A stretch of DNA of 64,000 nucleotides from JAKAGZ01 sp963748105 (GTDB lineage Bacteria; Bacteroidota; Ignavibacteria; Ignavibacteriales; Ignavibacteriaceae). Positions 46,313-54,949 of the stretch are shown one piece after another. The notes under the pieces are model-generated. The model saw nothing but the letters and a program-made list of their open reading frames with translations, was not told the origin of the DNA and searched no databases. Position numbers and translations under genes: made by a program. Within the stretch, counting starts at the first letter, position 1. Every line of letters begins with the position of its first letter. The DNA lies in assembly GCA_963748105.1 (NCBI GenBank), contig CAVVHP010000011.1:443684-507683 (forward strand), read 5' to 3'.

Positions 46313-48748
46313 TTATTCATATTTCAGTGAATTAGCCGGGTTTGCCCTGGCCGCCCTGAATGTAAGTGAACTCACTGTTAAAAGAGATACAAGCAATACA
46401 AGTATTCCGGCCATCGGAAACAGCCAGAGGGAAATATTTGCCCGGTATGCGAAATCTTTCAGCCAGTTATTCATTAAATAATAGGCAACGGGCCAGGCAA
46501 TTATATTGGCCAGCAGCACCCATTTTGAAAATTCCTTTGAAAGGAGAAACACAATCTCACTTATGGACGCACCCATAACTTTTCTAATGCCGATTTCCTT
46601 TGTCCTTCGTTCCGTGATAAACGCTACCAGCCCGAAGAGACCCATAGTTGCAATAATAATTGCAAGGATTGAAAAGCTGGTGAATAGTTTTCCCGTTCTT
46701 TGTTCCGATTCATAAAGCTTCGCGAATTCCTGATCGAAGAAATTATATTCAAAAGCCTGCGCGCCCGCAAGTTTGTGCCATTTATCCCGTATATAAGTCA
46801 ACGTATTTTTAATATCACCGGAAGCAACCCGTACAGCTGTGTATCTTCCAAAGCCGCGTCCGGGAACAAACAGGTGAATGACAAGAGGGCGGATCTTTGA
46901 ATGAAGCGATTCATAGTTGAAATCCTTTGTTACTCCTATTATGGTGAATGCTCTGGAAGTTTCAGGACTGTTTCCCACCGCAATTATTTTTTTACCTATA
47001 GGATTTTTAATGCCGAATATTTTAATAGTAGCTTCATTTACAACAACGGTATTTAAAGTATCGGAAGGATGCTCTTTAGAAAAGTACCTTCCCTCTTTCA
47101 TCGGGATCTGGTAGGTATCAACGAAGCCATAATCGGCCGCCATTTGCATGAGAAGCTGCGATTTGTCCCCGCTCTGGCCGCCTGCCAGATATGCGCTGTT
47201 TCCAACGCTAGGTCCGCCCGGGTAAGTGTTACAGTTGGTTACAGATGTAATCGATGGATTACTTAGAAGTTCTTTTTTAAATGTTTCAATTTGCCTGCCG
47301 ATATCATCAGTTTTTTTTACTAAAACTATCTGGTCTTTATTAAAACCAAGATTTTTATTCTGTATGTAATCAAGCTGTTCTTTCACAACAAATGTCCCGA
47401 TTATTAAAATAATAGAAACCGTAAATTGTGAAATTACGAGTGTACTGCGCAGCCACGAATTTTTTCCGCCTTTTAAAGTATTACCTTTCAAAACGGTAAC
47501 CGGATCGAAGGCAGATAGGAAAAATGCGGGATAACTTCCTGCAAGAAAGCCTACTATGACAGAAAACAAAACAAAGATCGGCAGGATTGTCAGGCTTGCA
47601 TTTATTCCGAAGGTTATATTTTTCCCGGTAATTTCATTGAAGAAAGGAAGTAATAATTCTGCCAGGAAGGCGGCAAATATTACTGCAATTGTGCTCATCA
47701 GAACGGATTCAAAAATAAACTGCCAGACCAGTTGTGATTTTTTTGAGCCCAGCGTCTTTCTTATCCCGACTTCCTTTGCCCTCATTGCAGATCGGGCAGT
47801 TGCGAGATTCATAAAATTAATGCAGGCAATAAGTAATATGCCAAGTGCAATTAAGGCGAAGATATATACATACTGTATATCACTGTTTGGTTCAATTTCA
47901 TTATCAAGATGCGAGTAAAGATGAATATCTGTGAGCGGCTGCAAAGAATAATGATATCTTGCTCCGCTCTTTTTTAGTTGCTCTAAAGAAATTCCGAGTG
48001 CCAGTTTTACCTGCGGTGCCACATATTTCAGAATTACATTTTCCATCTTATCTTTAATCATATCATAGGTTTTTCCCTTATCCAGTAGCAGGTAGGTAAA
48101 TACATTATTACTCAGCCATCTCTGGTCCTGCATTATATTTTGATATGACGTAAGTGATCCGAGAAAATCAAAATGGAAATGGGAATTTCTCGGAATATCC
48201 TCAATAACTCCTGTTACCATATAATCTATTCTGTTATCCATGTTCAGAAGTTTGCCTACCGGATTGTCATTGCCGAAATATTTTTTTGCCATTGATTCAG
48301 TAATTATAACGGAGTTCGGTTTAACAAGCGCTGTTTGAGGGTTGCCTTTTATGAAAGGCAATGTAAAGACATCAAAGAAAGTAGAGTCTGCCCAGAAAAA
48401 CCTGTCTTCGCTAAAAACCTTATCTTTGTATCTTATAACCGGGATACCGGCTTTGAATAATCTTGTGAAATTTTGAACTTCAGGGATCTCATTTTTTAAT
48501 GTAGGCCCTATTGGCGCGCAGGAAACAGCCATATTAAAATCTGAATCGCTAATTCTTCCATGAAGATTTACGCGATAGATCCTGTCTGCATTTATATTAT
48601 ACTTATCATAGCTTAATTCATCCCTTACGAAAAGCAGAATCAGGAAACAGCACGTGAGTCCGACTGTAAGCCCGATTATATTTATAAGAGAAAATCCACG
48701 ATGTTTGAAGAGATTACGGAATGCAATACGAATGTAATTTTTAATCAT
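46313..48748 (-). CDS. MacB/FtsX-type ABC transporter permease
   Basis: 811 residues from the ATG at 48748 (MIKNYIRIAFRNLFKHRGFS); a site AAGGCCGGA precedes it. Two repeats of periplasmic MacB_PCD domain plus FtsX three-helix bundle: first helix at about 20-42, FtsX block near 280-420 (ARSAMRAKEVGIRKTLGSKKSQL), second half with FITERRTKEIGIRKVMGAS and C-terminal helices. This two-repeat form is common in Bacteroidota. It has no ATPase gene beside it, so it must borrow one. Mechanotransmission-type activity is likely; the substrate is unknown. Confidence 0.9.
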   Translation of the reverse strand: MIKNYIRIAFRNLFKHRGFSLINIIGLTVGLTCCFLILLFVRDELSYDKYNINADRIYRVNLHGRISDSDFNMAVSCAPIGPTLKNEIPEVQNFTRLFKAGIPVIRYKDKVFSEDRFFWADSTFFDVFTLPFIKGNPQTALVKPNSVIITESMAKKYFGNDNPVGKLLNMDNRIDYMVTGVIEDIPRNSHFHFDFLGSLTSYQNIMQDQRWLSNNVFTYLLLDKGKTYDMIKDKMENVILKYVAPQVKLALGISLEQLKKSGARYHYSLQPLTDIHLYSHLDNEIEPNSDIQYVYIFALIALGILLIACINFMNLATARSAMRAKEVGIRKTLGSKKSQLVWQFIFESVLMSTIAVIFAAFLAELLLPFFNEITGKNITFGINASLTILPIFVLFSVIVGFLAGSYPAFFLSAFDPVTVLKGNTLKGGKNSWLRSTLVISQFTVSIILIIGTFVVKEQLDYIQNKNLGFNKDQIVLVKKTDDIGRQIETFKKELLSNPSITSVTNCNTYPGGPSVGNSAYLAGGQSGDKSQLLMQMAADYGFVDTYQIPMKEGRYFSKEHPSDTLNTVVVNEATIKIFGIKNPIGKKIIAVGNSPETSRAFTIIGVTKDFNYESLHSKIRPLVIHLFVPGRGFGRYTAVRVASGDIKNTLTYIRDKWHKLAGAQAFEYNFFDQEFAKLYESEQRTGKLFTSFSILAIIIATMGLFGLVAFITERRTKEIGIRKVMGASISEIVFLLSKEFSKWVLLANIIAWPVAYYLMNNWLKDFAYRANISLWLFPMAGILVLLVSLLTVSSLTFRAARANPANSLKYE

Positions 48749-48993
48749 AATTCCGGCCTTTGAATTGGTGGTATCTACCACATTAGACGAATAAGGGGAT
48801 CATTTGGTTACAAAATAGGGCTTAATTTTAAGTTTGAAACTTTTAATTGTAAGAGCCGGATAATATTGATGATAAAAGGTTCAGAGAGGTGATATAATTG
48901 ATGAAAATTCAGTTGATAAACTGAATATGTTATGATTTTTACAGATTATGCAAAATATTACTTAAATTATTATTTTAAAATAAACAGAAATTT

Positions 48994-49767
48994 ATGTGTT
49001 TACTCTTAATAGCCAATAAAATTCACCAGGATTATACATTAATAATTGCGGCCAATCGTGATGAGTTTTACGATCGTCCGGCTTTGCAAGCCTCTTTCCG
49101 GGATGAATCCCCGGAACTTCTTGCGGGCAAAGATCTTGAAGCAGGAGGTACGTGGCTGGGGATAACCAGATCCGGCCGGTTCTCCGCAATTACCAATTAC
49201 AGGGATTTTAGCCGGGAAATAAAACAAAATGCGCCAACAAGAGGAAACCTGACAACTGACTTTTTGCTTGGAAATGATAATCCGGAAAAATATTCCGAAA
49301 TGCTTCAGGAAAGGCATACAGAATATAATGGCTATAACCTGGTTTATGGATCTATTAATGAGCTTTATTATTATTCTAATGAAACTAATCTTGTTGTAAA
49401 ACTTGAACCGGGACTTTACGGGGTGAGCAATGCATTATTGAACACACCCTGGCCAAAGGTAACGGAGAGTAAAAAATATGTCTCTGAATTAATTTCTTCA
49501 GGGGATGTTTCAAAAGAAAAACTATTTGGAATTCTTGCAGATAAAACAACTGCTGATGATGATCAATTGCCCGATACAGGGATCGGAGCAGAAAGAGAAA
49601 AAGCACTTTCATCAGCTTTTATAGAAACTCCTCATTACGGTACAAGATGTTCAACTATTATCCTGGTTGATAAAGGCAATAAAGTTAGTTTTACTGAACG
49701 AACATTTGAAAAGGGTAATGAAAAATTCAGCGACGTAAATCTTGAATTTAATCTTGAGAAAAAATAA
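48994..49767 (+). CDS. NRDE (TANGO2-like) family protein
   Basis: 257 residues starting MCLLLIA, with the family signature AANRDEFYDRPA and the later phrase GTRCSTIILVD. The family (PF05742) is related to Ntn hydrolases, with Cys2 as the potential nucleophile after Met removal, and bacterial roles are not established. It is followed ten bases later by the GNAT gene (49778), so the two likely share a transcript. Confidence 0.9.
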   Translation: MCLLLIANKIHQDYTLIIAANRDEFYDRPALQASFRDESPELLAGKDLEAGGTWLGITRSGRFSAITNYRDFSREIKQNAPTRGNLTTDFLLGNDNPEKYSEMLQERHTEYNGYNLVYGSINELYYYSNETNLVVKLEPGLYGVSNALLNTPWPKVTESKKYVSELISSGDVSKEKLFGILADKTTADDDQLPDTGIGAEREKALSSAFIETPHYGTRCSTIILVDKGNKVSFTERTFEKGNEKFSDVNLEFNLEKK

Positions 49768-49777
49768 AGGGAGTATT

Positions 49778-50055
49778 ATGTTTCACGAAATAAAACACGA
49801 TAAAGAAAATCAGCAGTTTATAACAAATGTTGAAGGTAAAGACGCATATCTGAGATATTTAATGAGAGATGAAAACACTATAGATTTTCATCATACTTAT
49901 GTTCCGAATGAATTAAGAGGAAACGGGCTTGCCGCTGAAGTTGTAAAAGAAGGTTTTAAATACGCCAAGAGAAAAACCTTAAAGTGATCCCAACCTGTCC
50001 TTACATTCATACCTTCATTCAAAAATTTCCGGAATATGAAAAATTTATAATGTGA
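49778..50055 (+). CDS. Small GNAT-like acetyltransferase (YjdJ-type), one frameshift
   Basis: About 92 residues after correction. The ATG at 49778 follows GGGAG. It shows HHTYVPNELRGNGLAAEVVKEGFKYAK, the acetyl-CoA-binding loop of the small YjdJ-type GNAT proteins. The frame ends too early at 49987 because one A is missing from an A-run just before 49980; adding it gives RKNLKVIPTCPYIHTFIQKFPEYE, the standard family end, with a stop at 50055. Confidence 0.85.
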
Positions 50056-50097
50056 GGGCCTGCCAAATTTTAATTTAGGCAATCCGGGCATGAAGGA

Positions 50098-50126
50098 GGA
50101 GTGTAACGCTTAAAGCGTTACACTCC
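50098..50126. repeat. 29-base perfect palindrome
   Basis: Arms GGAGTGTAACGCTT and AAGCGTTACACTCC around a single central A. The arms are followed by CCTTTAG, so it could act as a weak terminator for the GNAT gene, but there is no real T-run. No second copy is visible in the window. Confidence 0.65.
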
Positions 50127-50282
50127 CTTTAGCCACATTCTCAATTTCCGGCCTATTTGTCGGCTCTTTTACACCTTATCTTTCCCAAAAATCGTTTATT
50201 TGATTTAATTAGAATTTATATTTAAACTTATTTCACATTCGCACAGGAACAATCAGATAAAACAAAAAGAAAGGTGCTTAAA

Positions 50283-51587
50283 ATGAAAGCTGCCGATGGG
50301 ATACCATCCTCAATCGACCAGAAGGGGATTACAGCAGACAGGAAAATTCTCACAGAAAGTTATTTAAAGGTTAGAAACTTCACTGAAGAATTATGCAAGC
50401 CGCTTGTAACAGAGGACTATGTCGTTCAAACAATGCCCGATGTTAGTCCCGCAAAATGGCATCTTGCGCACGTAACCTGGTTTTTTGAAACTTTTGTACT
50501 GAAAAAATCGAAGAAAGACTACAGGGAATTCCACCCTTTATATAATTTTATTTTCAATTCTTACTATGTGCAGGTCGGTCCGCGGCATACTCGGGCACAC
50601 CGCGGACATCTCACACGGCCGACGGTTAAAGATATCTATAATTTCAGGGAATATATTGATAAGAATATGATTGAGTTGATCGGCGACTCAGATGAAAAAA
50701 CTTTAGGGGAAATTGCGCCGGTGATTGAAATTGGACTTAACCATGAACAGCAGCACCAGGAATTAATGCTGACGGATATTAAACACGTGTTTTCCGTAAA
50801 CCCGCTTCATCCCCTCTATTCTGAAAAGGAATTCCCGGTTTTTGAAAATATTCCCGGGATGAAATGGGCATCGCATAACGAAGGCCTGTATGAAATAGGG
50901 CACAATGGAAAGAGTTTTTGTTACGACAACGAGACCCCGGTTCATAAAGAATTTATAAAATCATTTTCGATCGGTTCCAGGCTGGTAACAAACGGCGAAT
51001 ACATGGAATTTATAAAGGACGGGGGTTATAAAAATACTCCGCTCTGGCTTTCTGACGGCTGGGCAACGGTGGAAAGAGAAGGCTGGGAAGCACCAATGTA
51101 CTGGGAAGAGATAGACGGTCAATGGTGGAATTTTAACTTAACAGGTTATAAAAAAGTGAATCCCGGCGATCCGGTCTGCCATGTAAGTTTTTATGAAGCG
51201 GATGCGTTTGCGCGTTGGGCCGGTCACAGGCTGCCTACGGAAGCTGAGTGGGAGGTAGCCTTAGCGAATGTATCACAAAATGGAAATTTTGTAGAGGAGA
51301 AGAACTTTCAACCTGTTGCCTTGAATGAAAATTCCGGGGAGCCTGTTCAGCAAATGTACGGCGATGTTTGGGAATGGACGGGGAGCGCGTACCTGCCTTA
51401 CCCCGGTTACAAACCTTTGCCCGGTGCGCTTGGTGAATATAACGGAAAATTTATGTCGGGACAGATGGTACTGCGCGGGGGAAGTTGTGCAACTTCAGTT
51501 ACGCATATAAGAAAGACATACCGGAATTTCTTTTACCCGGCTTCAAGATGGCAGTTCATGGGGATAAGATTAGCAAAAGATATTTAA
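50283..51587 (+). CDS. egtB: Ergothioneine biosynthesis protein EgtB-like sulfoxide synthase
   Basis: 434 residues from the ATG at 50283 (AAAGG seven bases ahead). Joins hercynine to a thiol (gamma-Glu-Cys or Cys) with O2 at a non-haem iron. N-terminal DinB_2-like domain with HLAHVTWFFE and the iron-binding HX3HXE in NHEQQHQE; C-terminal formylglycine-generating-enzyme-like domain (FSIGSRLVTNGEYMEF, RLPTEAEWEVAL, YGDVWEWTGSAY, VLRGGSCAT). EgtD follows four bases later, supporting ergothioneine rather than ovothiol synthesis. EgtA, EgtC and EgtE genes are not present nearby. Confidence 0.9.
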   Translation: MKAADGIPSSIDQKGITADRKILTESYLKVRNFTEELCKPLVTEDYVVQTMPDVSPAKWHLAHVTWFFETFVLKKSKKDYREFHPLYNFIFNSYYVQVGPRHTRAHRGHLTRPTVKDIYNFREYIDKNMIELIGDSDEKTLGEIAPVIEIGLNHEQQHQELMLTDIKHVFSVNPLHPLYSEKEFPVFENIPGMKWASHNEGLYEIGHNGKSFCYDNETPVHKEFIKSFSIGSRLVTNGEYMEFIKDGGYKNTPLWLSDGWATVEREGWEAPMYWEEIDGQWWNFNLTGYKKVNPGDPVCHVSFYEADAFARWAGHRLPTEAEWEVALANVSQNGNFVEEKNFQPVALNENSGEPVQQMYGDVWEWTGSAYLPYPGYKPLPGALGEYNGKFMSGQMVLRGGSCATSVTHIRKTYRNFFYPASRWQFMGIRLAKDI

Positions 51588-51590
51588 AAT

Positions 51591-52553
51591 ATGCGAATGG
51601 GAAATATGAAAACGATTACAGAAGAAATAGTGCCGGAAGATATTTTATCGGAAGTGTTAACAGGTTTAAAACAATCTCCTAAAAGACTTCCGAGCAAATT
51701 ATTTTATGATAAGCGCGGTTCCGAACTTTTTGATGATATCTGCGAACTGGATGAGTATTATCCTACGCGGACCGAAATAAAAATAATGAATGACAATATC
51801 GAAGAGATGGGGGCATTGCTCGGTGAGGGAACCCTGCTAATAGAACTGGGCAGCGGCAGCAGCATAAAAATCAGGCTGCTTCTGGATTACATACCTGGTC
51901 TTGCCGGTTATGTACCTGTTGATATTTCTGAAAAGCATTTGCTGGAGTCGGCGGATATTCTCAGGAAAGATTACCCGCATATAGATATTTACCCGGTTGT
52001 GGCCGATTACACAAATAAATTTGAAGTCCCGGAAATAAAAAAGAAATACAGCCATAAGGCAGTTTATTTCCCTGGCTCCACTATCGGGAATTTTACCCGT
52101 CCCGAAGCAAAAGAATTCCTGGGAAGAATTGCAAAAATAGTCGGCCGAAACGGCGGGCTGGTGATAGGAGTTGACCTGAAGAAAGACATCGATTTTTTAA
52201 ATGCTGCGTACAATGATAAAAGGGGAGTCACTGCGGAATTTAACCTCAATATTCTTGATCACATAAATAATGAACTGGGCACCGGATTCGATCCGCGCAA
52301 CTTTGAGCATTATGCCTTTTATAACGAAGAGCAGGGAAGAATTGAAATGCACTTGGTATGTAAGGCCGACCACGATGTTCGTGTAAATGATACCACAATT
52401 CATTTCGAAGAGGGAGAGCACATAATAACGGAGTACTCCAACAAATATACCGTTGAGGAATTCGCGGGCCTGGCCACGGATTATTTTGATGTCAGGAAAG
52501 TATGGACCGATAAGGAGAATCTTTTCAGTGTTCAGTATTTAAGAGTTAAATAA
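51591..52553 (+). CDS. egtD: L-histidine N-alpha-methyltransferase EgtD
   Basis: 320 residues (315 if the ATG at 51606 is used, MKTITEE). Trimethylates histidine to hercynine using S-adenosylmethionine. PSKLFYDKRGSELFDDICELDEYYPTRTE is the family's opening, LIELGSGSSIKIRLLLD is the SAM loop, and YFPGSTIGNF and LVIGVDLKKD follow. Full length. Four bases after egtB, so they form a two-gene ergothioneine cassette, with a DUF819 permease 108 bases downstream. Confidence 0.94.
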   Translation: MRMGNMKTITEEIVPEDILSEVLTGLKQSPKRLPSKLFYDKRGSELFDDICELDEYYPTRTEIKIMNDNIEEMGALLGEGTLLIELGSGSSIKIRLLLDYIPGLAGYVPVDISEKHLLESADILRKDYPHIDIYPVVADYTNKFEVPEIKKKYSHKAVYFPGSTIGNFTRPEAKEFLGRIAKIVGRNGGLVIGVDLKKDIDFLNAAYNDKRGVTAEFNLNILDHINNELGTGFDPRNFEHYAFYNEEQGRIEMHLVCKADHDVRVNDTTIHFEEGEHIITEYSNKYTVEEFAGLATDYFDVRKVWTDKENLFSVQYLRVK

Positions 52554-52661
52554 TTTTAATATAGTATAGCAAATCACTTCAGCTCATTTGGTTTTTTAAT
52601 GATTAAACCCCTATTTTATTTTATCACATCTTAATTTTTTCAGATTGCAAAGGAGAAAAAA

Positions 52662-53804
52662 TTGTTTGAAGGAACACTGATAAACGCTAACAACCATTGG
52701 ATTCTATGGGCTATCCTTTTTATTATTGCTGCATTCAGTTTATGGGCTGAAAAAACAAAGATAGGCGCAAAACTTTCCGCGGTTGTTATAGCAATAGCAG
52801 GGGCCTTTGTGTTATCAAATCTATCGGTGATTCCCACTGATGCGCCGGCGTATAATATGGTCTGGTCATACCTGGTTCCGCTGGCAATTCCACTGTTACT
52901 ATTTAAAGCGAACCTGCGGAAAATAATGAAGGAAGCCGGTCCGACTCTCATCGCGTTTTTCTTCGGTGCGATCGGCACGATACTCGGAACTTTTATCGCA
53001 TTTGAAATTTTTACTCTCGGTCCCGAAGGTTGGAAACTGGCCGGAATATTCTGTTCAACGTATGTCGGCGGTTCGATGAACTACGTTGCAACGGCGGCAG
53101 CTCTTAAATTAAACGCCGGTGATCTGTTAACTGCCGGAGTAGCTGCTGATAATCTTGTAATGGCCGCTTATTTTGTCCTTTTGTTTGCACTTCCTTCCGT
53201 AGCTATTCTTAAGAAATTATATCCTACCGAGCACGACGATAAAGCAAACACAGTGGAAGAAGATATTGAAATGGAGGAGGCCCAAAAGCCCGATCTATTT
53301 AACATGGCAAAGGGACTTGCGGTAGGACTAACAATCTGCGCCGTTGGTTTCGGACTTTCCGACCTTATAAACATACAGGGAAGCGGAATTTTAATTATTA
53401 CTGCTATTGTGGTTGCGCTTGCAACATTTTTCCCAAAACAAATCGGCACTATTGAAGGTGCTGACCAAATTGGTGCAATGTTAATGCAGATTTTTTTTGT
53501 TGTAATTGGTGCAAGTGCAAATATATCGGTTGTGCTTCGTGTCGGACCAGTTTTATTCTTCTTTGCTGCGGTAATTTTACTGGTTCACCTGATTTTTATT
53601 TTAATCGCCGGAAAAATATTTAAACTTGATCTCGCAGAAATTGTAATCGCTTCTAATGCAAATATGGGCGGACCTACTACTGCCGCGGCAATGGCGGTTG
53701 CAAGAAAATGGAAAGACCTGGTAATTCCTGCTGTGCTTTGTGGCACTCTCGGCTATGCAATTGCGACTTTCATTGGTGTAGCTATTGGAAATTTGTTGAG
53801 GTGA
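52662..53804 (+). CDS. DUF819 family membrane protein
   Basis: 380 residues with about ten to eleven membrane segments and a charged cytoplasmic loop in the middle (about 185-215). Contains CSTYVGGSMNYVATAAAL and SNANMGGPTTAAAMAVARKW, the two inverted-repeat Gly-rich re-entrant-like motifs of DUF819 (YjcL-like). The start is TTG at 52662 after AAGGAG. Transport function is likely from structure, but the substrate is unknown. It lies directly downstream of egtBD on the same strand. Confidence 0.88.
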   Translation: MFEGTLINANNHWILWAILFIIAAFSLWAEKTKIGAKLSAVVIAIAGAFVLSNLSVIPTDAPAYNMVWSYLVPLAIPLLLFKANLRKIMKEAGPTLIAFFFGAIGTILGTFIAFEIFTLGPEGWKLAGIFCSTYVGGSMNYVATAAALKLNAGDLLTAGVAADNLVMAAYFVLLFALPSVAILKKLYPTEHDDKANTVEEDIEMEEAQKPDLFNMAKGLAVGLTICAVGFGLSDLINIQGSGILIITAIVVALATFFPKQIGTIEGADQIGAMLMQIFFVVIGASANISVVLRVGPVLFFFAAVILLVHLIFILIAGKIFKLDLAEIVIASNANMGGPTTAAAMAVARKWKDLVIPAVLCGTLGYAIATFIGVAIGNLLR

Positions 53805-53836
53805 TGTGTAAGAATATTTAACTGAAGGGACGATGA

Positions 53837-54259
53837 CTACCTGGTTGTCTTCCCTTCATACATTTCTGTAAAAACTTTATCTACCGGTTCCCATAATTCA
53901 ATTTTATTGTTTTCCGGATCAAGTATGTGAACAAATTTTCCGTATTCATAAGTTTCAATTTCATCTAAAACTGTCACTCCGTTTTTCTTTAATTCCTCAA
54001 CAATCTCTTCGATATTCTCCACACGGTAATTGACCATAAATTCTTTTGTGGATGGCTCAAAATATTTTGTGTCTTTTGAGAAAGTGCTCCATTGCAGGTA
54101 AGCTTTCTCATCCGGTTTATCGGATTTTCTGAACTCAAAAAGAGATCCGTATTCATTTGTAACAAGTCCCAGGTTTTTATTGTACCAGTCTCTCATTTTA
54201 TCCGGTTGCTCACATTTAAAAAATATTCCCCCTATGCCGGTAACTTTTTTTGATGCCAT
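53837..54259 (-). CDS. VOC-family (glyoxalase-like) protein
   Basis: 140 residues with two beta-alpha-beta-beta-beta modules: GIGGIFFKCEQPDKMRDWYNKNLGL and the second half FMVNYRVENIEEIVEELKKNGV ... FVHILDPENNKIELWEP. The C-terminal E in KIELWEP is a usual metal ligand. Substrate unknown. It follows the acetyltransferase gene by 14 bases on the same strand. Confidence 0.9.
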   Translation of the reverse strand: MASKKVTGIGGIFFKCEQPDKMRDWYNKNLGLVTNEYGSLFEFRKSDKPDEKAYLQWSTFSKDTKYFEPSTKEFMVNYRVENIEEIVEELKKNGVTVLDEIETYEYGKFVHILDPENNKIELWEPVDKVFTEMYEGKTTR

Positions 54260-54273
54260 GATATTAACCTAGA

Positions 54274-54786
54274 TTATTGAAACTCAATTGAATATAGTCT
54301 TATTTCAGGTTCATCCTCGTTCATTTTAATCATCTTGTCAAATTTTAATCCTATTTTTTCAAGTACAGCAATCGAATCGGTATTATCCGGATTAGTGACT
54401 CCAACAATTTTTTTAATTCTTAATTTTCTCCTTCCATATTCAACGACTACGGAGGCGGATTCAAAGGCATAGCCTTTTCTCCGGAATTCCGGTAGGAAAG
54501 CAAAACCTACGTCCACATTCTCCAAATTGTCTCTTTTAATTAATCCGCAAATACCAATTGGTTCGGCAGTTTTTTTAAGTACCACAAGATAGAGCCCGAA
54601 TCCGTTTTTTTCATAGCTGACTACAGGTCCGTCTAAAATATATTTGTGAGCTTCCTGTACAGTCCTTACTTTCTTATCACCGATATTTTTAATGAATGAG
54701 GGATCGTTTAATAATTCGATAATAAAATCTGAATCATTCAAAGTGATTTTTCTAATTAGTAACCTTTCTGTTTCTAGTATTTGCAT
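54274..54786 (-). CDS. GNAT acetyltransferase, RimJ/RimL type
   Basis: 170 residues. Opening ETERLLIRKITLNDSDFI, the central GICGLIKRDNLENVDVGFAFLPEFRRKGYA with the acetyl-CoA loop (RRKGYA), and VTNPDNTDSIAVLEKIGLKF. Typical of the RimJ/RimL-like GNAT subfamily, which acetylates protein N-termini or small molecules. Precedes the VOC gene. Confidence 0.92.
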   Translation of the reverse strand: MQILETERLLIRKITLNDSDFIIELLNDPSFIKNIGDKKVRTVQEAHKYILDGPVVSYEKNGFGLYLVVLKKTAEPIGICGLIKRDNLENVDVGFAFLPEFRRKGYAFESASVVVEYGRRKLRIKKIVGVTNPDNTDSIAVLEKIGLKFDKMIKMNEDEPEIRLYSIEFQ

Positions 54787-54949
54787 AAATATTATTGAAG
54801 AATTTATTTTGAAATAATATTATTTCTTGCCGGAAATCCTATACAGGTGTAGATAGTAAACAATTAATAATTTTATAATTGTGAGTAAATTTGGCTCTTT
54901 TTGTAAAATATTTGTGCTTAATTATTACTACAAAGTTCACAATATCAAT

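Noticed and set aside
47556..47918. Plus-strand 120-codon frame
   Set aside because: Antisense to the MacB-type permease and low in complexity.
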